Part shown: in pieces, positions 56,035 through 64,000 of the stretch | Layout: the number at the start of each line of letters is the position of its first letter | Position numbering within the stretch: position 1 is the first letter of the stretch | Assembly: GCA_033816765.1 (NCBI GenBank) | Contig: CM066291.1 | Coordinates: 5,270,001-5,334,000 of the forward strand | Length of the DNA: 64,000 bases | From: Nothopassalora personata | Lineage: Eukaryota > Ascomycota > Dothideomycetes > Mycosphaerellales > Mycosphaerellaceae | Direction: 5' to 3' | Position numbers and translations under genes: made by a program | Notes under the pieces: generated by a model | What the model saw: the letters and a program-made list of their open reading frames with translations, nothing else | Told to the model about the DNA's origin: nothing | Databases searched by the model: none

Positions 56035-56255
56035 TCTCCTTTATATTTAGGAACGCATTCCAACCCTTATAGTTCTAATGCGTTTAACTTACTATTTAAT
56101 ATTACTATTTAGAATATACTATAACCTAACCTCTACCTTACTACTACTTAGTCTCTACGAGACAAGATAGCTACTACTTTATTACTCTCCCTTAACTTCC
56201 TATCGGCCCGAGAACAAACCCGATTAAGCTTATCTTCTTAACTTGTGATATTATT
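56035..56255 (+). repeat. Gypsy LTR fragment (element A / 1281 family)
   Basis: CTCCTTTATATTTAGGAACG and the following 200 bp match the 3' half of the LTR remnant at 1281-1690. It ends at the same attaggtt...aacctaat palindrome (56253-56274). Confidence 0.7.
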
Positions 56256-56428
56256 AGGTTATACTAAACCTAATAGTACGGTAGATATATTATACTAATA
56301 CTCGTCCGGCCCTTACCGTAACTACTACGACCGAGTCTCTACTAGACATTACTAACATCTATACCGAGCGGGAACTTCTAATATACTACGACCTCGACAT
56401 CTAGAATATTAATACCTATGCCTAGTAA

Positions 56429-56797
56429 TGTCTACTAACTACCCTATATAGGCCTGTCCGAGTTATAGTAGTATAGAGCGGTGCTTATGTAAGTAGGGGT
56501 ATTTGCCGGTCCCGGGACCGTGAAATCAGGTCACGTGACAAGTAGCGCAGTAGCTAGATAAAACAAGAGGATTAGCGGACCCTAAACCCCTATGCCCTCT
56601 ACTCGAGAGGTATAAATTGAATTGTTGCCTTAATGCTACGCTTATAATGCTTAACTACGTAGTATATATCTTAATAGCTATACTAGGTCCTACTAGCTTA
56701 CCTAAATGTCTAATTAAACCTAAATAAAATTAGGGCAAGTTAGACCTAAGGGACCCCCTCTAAACCTAAGGTTAATATAACCTATTAGTCGTTAATA
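56429..56797. repeat. 369-bp LTR-like repeat, copy 2
   Basis: Full-length match to 54063-54431, with mainly C/T and G/A differences. The pair is 2.4 kb apart in direct orientation; flanks do not show a clear target duplication. Confidence 0.75.
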
Positions 56798-57280
56798 TAT
56801 CCTCCCCTATTACGAACCTGTCCTTAGGTTCTAAAGTAGTAAGCCCGGGTACTATAGGTAGCGTAGTTAGTCGCTATAAGCTAAGGTAGTCTTATAGTAG
56901 TATAGTAGCTTACCCTATTATTTAGCTTACTATATAAGATGTTAGGCAATCCTAGGGCCTACTAGCGACAGTTTATAAAGGTCGAAAGGATTCTTCTAAT
57001 AGAGACCGTAATAGTAGCATTAATAGCCGCGACTCGTACCCGTCGTACTACATTAACGTATACTACGAAACTAGCTAGGGAATAGGTAGCTATGTTAGCA
57101 TTAATGGAACGGGCTAGATAGTCGAATAATGCGAACGCTACTTATAAAACAAGTAAGTGTTAGTACTAGTAACCTAATAAATCTAAAGACGAGTCTATCG
57201 CGTAGCTAGAAAGTTAGTTAAGGGAAGATAAGTAACTATAAGAAACAAGTAAGATCTAAGGACTAGAAGCACCCGTACGA
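56798..57280 (+). pseudogene. RIPed ORF fragment interrupted by the TIR transposon
   Basis: A plus frame with RIP-type stops (VIVALIAATRTRRTTLTYTT, LAREQVAMLALMERAR, ESIA*LES*LRED) runs to the left end of the transposon. A compatible frame resumes after 62071 (ALTRTRTRTRTRTSTYRL), so the transposon probably inserted into this ORF. Identity unknown. Confidence 0.4.
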
Positions 57281-57327
57281 CAGTAGCCTAGGCTTACAAA
57301 ACCGGTAAATACCCGCATTCAAAATTC
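57281..57327 (+). repeat. Left terminal inverted repeat
   Basis: Matches the reverse complement of 62019-62065 at 39 of 47 positions; CCTAGGCTTA and AAAACCGG blocks are shared. Confidence 0.75.
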
Positions 57328-57424
57328 GCAATCCTCAATCCTTATTATTATAGACTCGCTATTTGTCTTATAGACTCGCTATTTATCTAATAGTACACTC
57401 GCTACATTGCTTTATATAATGCTA

Positions 57425-58826
57425 CGTCTAGCGATCGATCTAGAGCCCTTTCGTATCGATATCGAGCTATGGACTACCGCTAAATTCATATAGGCAGCTA
57501 TTCGAGACAACCTCTTTAATCTCTACGGTATTCGAATTAGCGAACGGACCCTCCGCTAGCGACTCGTAGAGTGGCGAGGGACTCGCGAGGATAATTAGGC
57601 TTATAATTAGGCTCGCTAGGCCGAGCTACGCTAGCGAGTCGAGGAACTATTCTAGAAATATAGCCTCGACGATAGCGAGTCTTATGCTATCCTCCGCCTC
57701 GATGGATTCGACCTTACCCTTCGCTAGTATTAAGAGCTACGAAGAGGTATTAGATTAAAGCGTAGTCTTAGTAAAGAATAAGCTCTAGCTATAGAGCCTA
57801 AGATATAGCGAGTCCTTTAGGAAGTTATGAGTAGTAGCCATTAGTAAGACTAGGGCTATCGTAAGCTAGTAAGAGAGCTACGTGAGAGTTATTATATTAT
57901 TGGACGGTAGGACAGACTCGGTGTCTATAGACTCGTAGACTAGACTCGCTAACTTTATTAGCGACCGTATTAGGACACTCGCTCGTGCGATTAACCCTAT
58001 CCCTTTTGTCTCTCGTAATCCTATAATGCGAGACCCTATAACACCGCGGTATGCGAGGCTAAAAGTAGAAGGTCCTAACGACGTCTAGTTAATCGATGCC
58101 TTTCTAAAATACGAGCGCTTTAAGATATAGATCTACGCTTATATTAACGTCTACTCTCGGCGGGTTATCTAGTACTACATAGAGCCTATAGCAAAGACGA
58201 AGTTCTCTATATTTGCTTAATACGTTAGAGTAATACATTACAGTAGTAGGGTGCTAAATCGCGTACGATCTAATTAGGGCGTTAAGACGCCTATACTAGC
58301 CGATGCCTATCTACGAGTCCGAGAGCGACTCGCTAGTAATCTACTTACGTTCGATAAGGCCTTCTAGTACACCTTAAGCAAGGGTAATTAAACTATCGAA
58401 CACTAGTGGGGCGAGGGTGCTAAGGCTACATTTAATCGCTAGAGAGACCTCTTTAATTAGTATATTATAATAGGACTCTTTAAGGAAGCATTAGCCGTAG
58501 ATAGGATAGCATTCGCTACTATCTATATTCTAATCCTTCGAAGTGTTGTATCATCGTTCGTTAACGAGTGGAACCGCTATCGTATCCGTCGTTATAACCT
58601 AGAATCGCATGTAAACGGTATACCGGATATCCTATATAACTACCTAGAGTTAAAAGGAGTACGACTATGTAGGTATCTACTTAACCCTAAGGACGAGGAG
58701 CTTCGCTAGTGGAAGGAGCGAGTCGATCAGTACGGTACGTTAATCCGGGGTGTCTATAGTAGCGAGTCTAGCGCTACTATAGCTACGAGTCCTAGCTTAG
58801 CTAAGGGAGGACTCGCTACAGCTTAA
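57425..58826 (+). pseudogene. Integrase-core (rve-like DDE) transposase, RIPed
   Basis: The plus strand reads an N-terminal helix-turn-helix-like region (LYGIRISERTLR*RLVEWRG), a linker, then a catalytic core: LIDAFLKYERFKI (first Asp, GAT 58095-58097), VYSRRVI*YYIEP, RSN*GVKTPILADAY where the second Asp now reads Asn, and TIEH*WGEGAKATFN with the catalytic Glu, about 41 residues later. The C-terminal part (NEWNRYRIRRYNLESHVNGI, YNYLELKGVRLC) matches what follows in fungal integrase-core proteins. One frame change occurs near 57950. Stops at Trp/Gln positions and the lost Asp make it inactive. It would have cut and joined the element ends. Confidence 0.65.
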
Positions 58827-58859
58827 GTGTAGACTCGCTATAGCTTAAGTGCGGACTCG

Positions 58860-60900
58860 CTACTGCTTCTACTTAACCGAGTCTACAAATCCTATAGCTA
58901 ATACCTTATAGACCTTACTATATACTTACCGCCTCTAACGCTAGAGTAGGTTAATAAGAAGCTTACTGCTACTAGCCATCTATTAACACTAGACGGTAGC
59001 GAGGCCGGCCCTAGCCTAGGCCCTAAGAAATTGCATGTCTACGCCTATTAGCATCTACGAAACGAGACTACGTAATATCTCCGAGGTAGAGGGGGACTCG
59101 CTAAGTACATACCGCCTACTCGCCTTAACAGATTAGAGCTAACGGAACGAACAATAGACTTGTTCGCTTAAGCCGGTAAGCTATTATAGGTTATATAGTA
59201 ACGAGTCTACGTCCTACGTCCTTTTTCCTACGAGTCTTTTCCTACTACTTCTAACATTATATTAGCTCTAACTTAGGACGATCTTTGTATGTACAAGTTA
59301 GTAAAGACTTCTCTAGTTTATAGCGAGGTCTACGGCTATCTACTAAGGTGTAGTAAATGTAGTATACCTAACCTAGCCTTTATCGAGCCTAGCGAGTCCG
59401 TAACGAGTCCGCCTTTACCCTTATTGCCGATTCCTAGCACCGAGACCCCTTCGAAACCGAACGGCACTAATGGATACGGTCTTTATACATTACTCGTAGC
59501 GAGTAGCCATAGTCGGGCTAATAAGGTACTCGCTCGTAATAAGTAGACTTATGTTCGCTAGCTTAGCAATGCTAGAATTAACCCGTTATCGAGCGCTACT
59601 TAGGGCCTACGGACTGGTGTTATTAAGGCTCGTAGCATAAGTGTTCCTATCTCGTTAGTCTAGGGCAAAGCCGAAAAGCTATCTTAACCGCCTAGGGGAC
59701 CTAGCCTAATAATATCCGTTAAGCTATATAAGGTACCGTTTACTATTAAACGTAAGGGGGACCTTAAGACATAGGAGTATTAGCCGTATAAGCTCCTTAG
59801 CGCGTAGTAAATTACCGGACGATAGACTCGCTACGAGTCATCTTTAGCTAAAGCAGTAGATACGATAACCTAGCTTTATAGCCTCGTCTTTTAAGAAGGC
59901 GCGGATAAGCTAGGCCTATAGCTTACACGTCCTTATACTATACCGCCCTTCCTCTTCGTAAAGGCTACTAAAGATAATGCACCTATTCTTCTAAGCAAAT
60001 TAAGCCTACGAGAGCGAGATCTCGAGGACATGTTAATACCGTACACTAAGGGTATCTAGAACGCGAAGGATAGGCAAGAAGTACTAGTTAACGTTACGTA
60101 TTAGGTTAACTAAGGTCGCGGAGCCTTAAACAATCTATATAGACGAGGAGTAGTAGAGGACTCGAGTAGTAACGAGTCCTTAGCTAGTCTTAGCGAACTT
60201 ATAAAGGACGTAGACCGCCGACGCGAGCGTAAGCTTAAGGACTAGCGAGCGAGTATAGTAGCGAGTGCTATAGTACGTCTAGCGGATTAGGGCATTACTC
60301 GCTAGGCTACTATAGCGAGTTAGGCTACTTCTCGTTTAGCGAGTGTAGTAAGCTAGAGCGAGAAGCGTCTAGCGAGTCGTAGCTTACCGTATCGACATGC
60401 TATAACTCTAATCGCCGAGTCTCTAGAGTGTATTAATCTTATAGCTAGCAGCCCTTAATCCTCTTCGTCTTCGTCTCCGTAGCTAACGGGGTTTAGAGCC
60501 CCCTCTCGATAGTAGAATTTAGTGTTTATAGGGAAAGGTTTAGGCAATAAGCTAGCAAGTACGTTAGCTAGCGAAGCATCGGTTAAGAAGGTAAAGGAAG
60601 AGCGTACGAGTCTAGCTACGAGTTAAATTAGAGAGATTAAGAAGGAGTCCTTAAGCGAGACTATAGTAGCAACTAGTGCCTTAAGCGAGTCTATAGTAGT
60701 AACTAGTGCTTCGATAAGTATATAGCTAGACTCGTAGCTAGACTCGTAGCTAGACTCGTAGCCATTGCTTTAGAGTCTACCTAACGACAACTAGCGTGTA
60801 AAGGCACCGAGAAATAGGCTTGTTGTCGAGCTATCTACGAGGTAGCTAAGACCAAAAAAGTAGAGGGAAGTATAGACTCGTAGTATATAGACAGGAGGTA
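58860..60900 (+). pseudogene. Transposon ORF2, long Ser-rich protein of unknown function, RIPed
   Basis: After ORF1 a plus frame with only RIP-type stops continues for over 550 codons. Readable parts: SHLLTLDGSEAGPSLGPKKL, a window without stops at 59289-59546 (YGYLLRCSKCSIPNLAFIEP with a CxxC), FLFVKATKDNAPILLSKLSL, Ser-rich stretches (SSSSSSP), and a short LDS* repeat near 60720-60760. No domain recognised. GCGAGTC motifs fall in it as Ser-Glu/Ala-Ser codons and in other frames. Confidence 0.4.
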
Positions 60901-60949
60901 GACTGCTTAATATTATATTATTACTAAGAGCGAAATTTAGCGACTAACT

Positions 60950-61500
60950 CGCTACCTAGTAGACCGCTAATAAATTCAATTAAGCGGCTAACAGTACCCT
61001 CTAATTGCTAAATACGATCCTCCGCCGCGGCTAAGCGAGTCGATGTATTATTAGTAGGGCGAGTACTAGACTCGCTAGCCTTACTAACCTCGCTAGCCTC
61101 GCTAGAAGTAGTTAAAACACCCTCGACAGCCTTAAATAAACCATTGCTAGACTCGTTAGACTCGCTAGGCTCCTTAACTAACTTGCGAGAGTTGTAGCGA
61201 GCCTTCGCGTAACGCTTATAATACGCGTAAGTCTTATCGGCATTAGTAGTAAAGACTATATAGCGTATACTAGCTCTCTTACACGCATCGCAGTCCGTCT
61301 AAGCCGGCTTACCTATTAATACGAGTTAGTATATATAGTATAGCGAGTCTACTGTAAGACATATACCCTCTTTAGTCTCTATAATACGGCTAGCCTAGTC
61401 GAACTTACGCAAATTATTCTTCGTAACCTTTACACTACCCTTGTCTATCTTCTACGAGTCTCCTAGCTATTGTGCCTATATCGACTCGCTTACGTAGTAG
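60950..61500 (-). pseudogene. Transposon ORF3, Cys-cluster plus coiled coil, RIPed
   Basis: The minus strand reads KGSVKVTKNNLRKFD, then TDCDACKRASIRYIVFTTNA with YAYYKRYAKARYNSRKL, where Tyr may replace former Cys (TGC to TAC), and a Ser/Glu-rich stretch (PSESNESSNGLFKAVEGVL). A C-terminal coiled coil follows (LAAAEDRI*QLEGTVSRLIE). It is antisense to the transposase. The layout recalls the antisense ORF of Gypsy A, although sequence relatedness is not shown. Confidence 0.4.
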
Positions 61501-61909
61501 AAATCGTCGGTATCGGCGGTACGAGGGCGGCGGTATGTACTATAGGTTTAAATATTAGTCTACCTACGTGCGCCTAACGAGTCGGAATCGCACTTACGCT
61601 ATCGTAAGCTATAGTAATAACCGCGTTTATAAGGGTAAGCGCGGATTAGGTGTACTATCGCTATCGCTGTCGCTATCGTTATCGTTATTCTAAGGCTAAT
61701 ATCGCTAAGTGAGTCGTCTATAGTTAGATTTATATATGTCGATAAGTGTAGAGTTAAAGAAATAGTAATAGCAGTAGAAGTTAATATACCCGCCGCTATA
61801 ATGTAATAATAGTAAGTAAGGTAAGCTCCTTAATACTTACTGTCTACTATTATTAAGGAGCCCAACTTACCTACGTAGTAGGAGGAAGCGACAATACCGC
61901 CGCGACTCG

Positions 61910-61995
61910 CTACGATTATAGGCGATAATAGCGAGTCGCAGCAGTATTATTATACGACAATAGCGAGTCGTAGCAGTATTATTAATAGTTGTTAA
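61910..61995. repeat. Subterminal repeats of the TIR transposon
   Basis: A unit with AATAGCGAGTCG[C/T]AGCAGTATTATT occurs twice in tandem, and GACTCGCT lies nearby in inverted orientation. At the left end (57338-57410) GACTCGCTATTT is repeated too. They could be transposase binding sites. Confidence 0.55.
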
Positions 61996-62018
61996 GGAAG
62001 AGCGAGTGCAGCGAGTAA

Positions 62019-62065
62019 GGATTTCGAATACGCGTATTTGCCGGTTTTATAAGCCTAGGCCACCG
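62019..62065 (-). repeat. Right terminal inverted repeat
   Basis: Reverse complement begins CGGTGGCCTAGGCTTAT; partner of 57281-57327. Confidence 0.75.
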
Positions 62066-62071
62066 CCGTAC

Positions 62072-63990
62072 CCGAAGCATTAACTAGAACTAGAACTAGA
62101 ACTAGAACTAGAACTAGTACCTATAGGCTATAGCTATAGCCGGAAAATTAACTAGAAACTGTGAGCCTATAAACCCGCACTAACTACTTAGTTCCACTTA
62201 TTCTTACATAACTCCTTTATCTAGACCTACTTGTTATCGTAGCTAACACTAGTCTCATTAGACGCGTCCCTAAGTAGCTAGCTAGTAAAGTTCCTATAGT
62301 AGTTACGGAAGAAGCTCTTATTACGCCCTTCGCTTATAAAGCATATCTACTCGAGAGTAGTAACTAAGCTAAGCTACTTATCTATTAATTTTATAGCTCG
62401 GACGCGCTAATTATGTATCTTCTTATAGAAGAGCTCCGAGTCTAGGCGGACCGTAGCATTAAGCTACCTTCTAGCATTAAGGATAACTTTATTGTCGTTC
62501 TAAGACTTTAAACCCGCTAGGGCATTAGATAGAGGGCTAATGCTACTAAGGTGTACGGCCGTAGGAAAAGGATAGCCGGGTACTAGGCGTCGATACTTAA
62601 ACCCTATAGCGCTCTTACTTAGCGTCTTAAAGTTACGATAGAGGTCTATTACCTAGTGCATGCTCTAGGTTCTCTAGAGTTTAAGATAGTTATCGTCGCG
62701 GATCTCGATAAAGTAAGGGTTAATCTAACGTAGCGTCTTCTTATATACGGCCTACCTTATTAGAAGGCCTACAGTAGTTACCCGCATTTACCTAGCGCTT
62801 AGGTCCTCTCTAAACTAGCTAATGCTATTCTTGCTTAGGTAATTCTAAACCCTAACCGAGAAGAAACGCTTAAATCGGCCGTCTTCTATATAGTCGTTAG
62901 TCCGGTACTACTAGATAAACTCTATAGCATTCTCTTACTTATAAAAACCGTGTAAAAACTCCGGCCTACTAGTACCCTCTAAGTTAAGAGAGTATAGCAT
63001 GTTAAGCCGGTTACTAGTCTAGTAGTTCTTAATTTCGAGGTTTAAGTCGACCCTAGCATACTACACTATAGCGTTCGCATCACCCCCTTAATAAGCCCTA
63101 TTAAAGCTAAAAATCGTAGGCCTAGGGAAGGAGATAAACCGAGTGTAGTGTTAAGGGTATAGAGCTACTTATAAGAGCTATAGCCCGGGGCCTTATCGTA
63201 TAATCTATTAGCTTAGAGAATACTACATGTTCTAGTAGACGCCGCCGTTACTAACCTTGTTTAATTCTCGTAGGTACTATCGGTACACGTCGAATTCTCG
63301 ACTTATTATCTCTCTAACTGTTTTAACCCGCGGCGCTAGTTTAGCGTTATTATACTAGTATAGTATGTTACTATTAATGTAGGTACCGGTACTATTAAGA
63401 TCGGCTTAGTTAGCTTTATTAATGCCGAATTTGTCGAGGATCTAGTTATAGTTAGTATACGTAACGATACTACTCGTAGTACCGACTTTACCTCGAACGC
63501 GGAGGTAGCTAAGCGGGTTAACAGTCTTCTAACTACGCTTATTAGGGCGAAACCACGACCTATTCTTCACCTTAATAGCTGAAAAACTCTTACCTTTAAA
63601 GAGCTAGTCTTAGACCTTAAGCGCGCGCTTATATAGGGTATTAGCGGTAATACCGGGATTTGTAACGAAGTAGAGGGCCTTATAGTAGAAATCTCGAACA
63701 TGCTAATCGCACATTATAGCGCTAACCTTACTATCCCTCTTAAGAACCTACGAGATAGTATATTCGAGTATCTTAAGGCCCGCTATCCGGTACTTAGGTA
63801 GCTAGTTAATACTATCTACATTAATTGAGTTTCTAAACTTAATACTACAGTACCGCTTATTATAGGTGCAGTTAGCGCGCTTAATCCGGAGGGCCGCGTC
63901 TTCTTATAGGATCTAATCCTTAAAGACTAATATATCCCTAATTATAGCCAAAGGTAACATAGTAAGTATCGGATTACTATTCTTAGTTAG
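62072..63990 (-). pseudogene. RIPed long ORF of unknown function, reaching the right edge
   Basis: The minus strand from about 63700 down to 62100 keeps one frame with RIP-type stops for over 500 codons. Readable parts: YFVTNPGITANTLYKRALKV, VKTVREIISREFDVYR, GPGL*LL*VAL*PL*HYTRF, RRLVPGYPFPTAVHLSSIS, RVRAIKLIDKQLSLVTTLEQ and ICFISEGRNKSFFRNYCRNF. A six-base repeat AGAACT (about 62092-62124) gives a Phe-Gln repeat at its end. It looks like a repeat-borne gene of a large element, but I do not recognise it. It may continue beyond the window. Confidence 0.4.
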
Positions 63991-64000
63991 GGCCGGAGTA

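Larger units (their letters stand above)
57281..62065 (+). mobile_element. TIR DNA transposon with integrase-like DDE transposase, RIP-degraded
   Basis: Left end CAGTAGCCTAGGCTTAC and the reverse complement of the right end CGGTGGCCTAGGCTTAT begin a 47-bp inverted repeat with 8 mismatches, 7 of them transitions. Flanks share the direct repeat CCGTAC (57273-57278 and 62066-62071). Inside are ORF1 (transposase), ORF2 (long, Ser-rich) on the plus strand and ORF3 (minus). The heptamer GCGAGTC/GACTCGC occurs at least 24 times inside and almost never outside. I know integrase-core (rve) transposases of this fungal type, but not a named superfamily with this combination of features. Confidence 0.7.

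Noticed and set aside
57425..62065. Starship-type element with a DUF3435 captain
   Set aside because: The recombinase motifs seen are of DDE/integrase type; no tyrosine-recombinase signature was found and the element is only 4.8 kb.

Overview
The window is nuclear DNA of a filamentous ascomycete (Pezizomycotina). Three things point there. Genes carry short 50-80 bp introns with GTAAGT-type donors and CTAAC/CTGAT branch points. The gene set is typically fungal: a Sok1/Tcp11 protein, GUT2, an alpha-glucoside MFS permease, GH28 and secreted small proteins. About half of the DNA shows repeat-induced point mutation (RIP), with CpA and TpG nearly absent, TpA in excess and CpG kept. A plant-associated Dothideomycete fits best, but this is inference from gene content.

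Layout. 1-1190 is the left end of a young, un-RIPed Ty3/Gypsy element (5' LTR and start of gag, minus strand). 1191-2560 is RIP-degraded repeat. 2561-35700 is a gene-bearing block: maltose-type permease, Sok1/Tcp11 protein, VOC protein, small secreted protein, GH28 pectinase, DUF3984-like protein, three decayed host-like genes, mitochondrial glycerol-3-phosphate dehydrogenase, zinc-finger protein, sucrose-type transporter divergent from a four-helix membrane protein, a Cys-cluster protein and a second secreted protein. From about 35760 to the right edge everything is nested, RIP-degraded mobile DNA.

The right-hand repeat block holds, in order: a Copia fragment (minus) split by a 759-bp un-RIPed non-LTR insertion with 20-bp target duplications; a Gypsy chromovirus (minus, 39289-46103) with both LTRs; a second chromovirus (plus, 46104 to about 50150) carrying an antisense accessory ORF and a tRNA-like sequence; a third chromoviral integrase/chromodomain fragment (plus, 50165-51290); a decayed long ORF split by a 369-bp LTR-like repeat that recurs 2.4 kb downstream; a 4.8-kb DNA transposon (57281-62065) with 47-bp inverted ends, an integrase-like DDE transposase and a striking excess of the heptamer GCGAGTC; and a decayed minus-strand ORF running to the right edge.

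The most unusual object is the 57281-62065 transposon. Also notable are the decayed non-transposon genes (15.2-16.7, 18.9-20.2 and 31.9-32.9 kb), whose in-frame stops can nearly all be read as Gln codons changed by C-to-T, as if RIP had also struck low-copy genes. The intact genes do not form an obvious metabolic cluster, although two sugar permeases, a pectin-degrading enzyme and two secreted proteins suggest a lifestyle on plant tissue.
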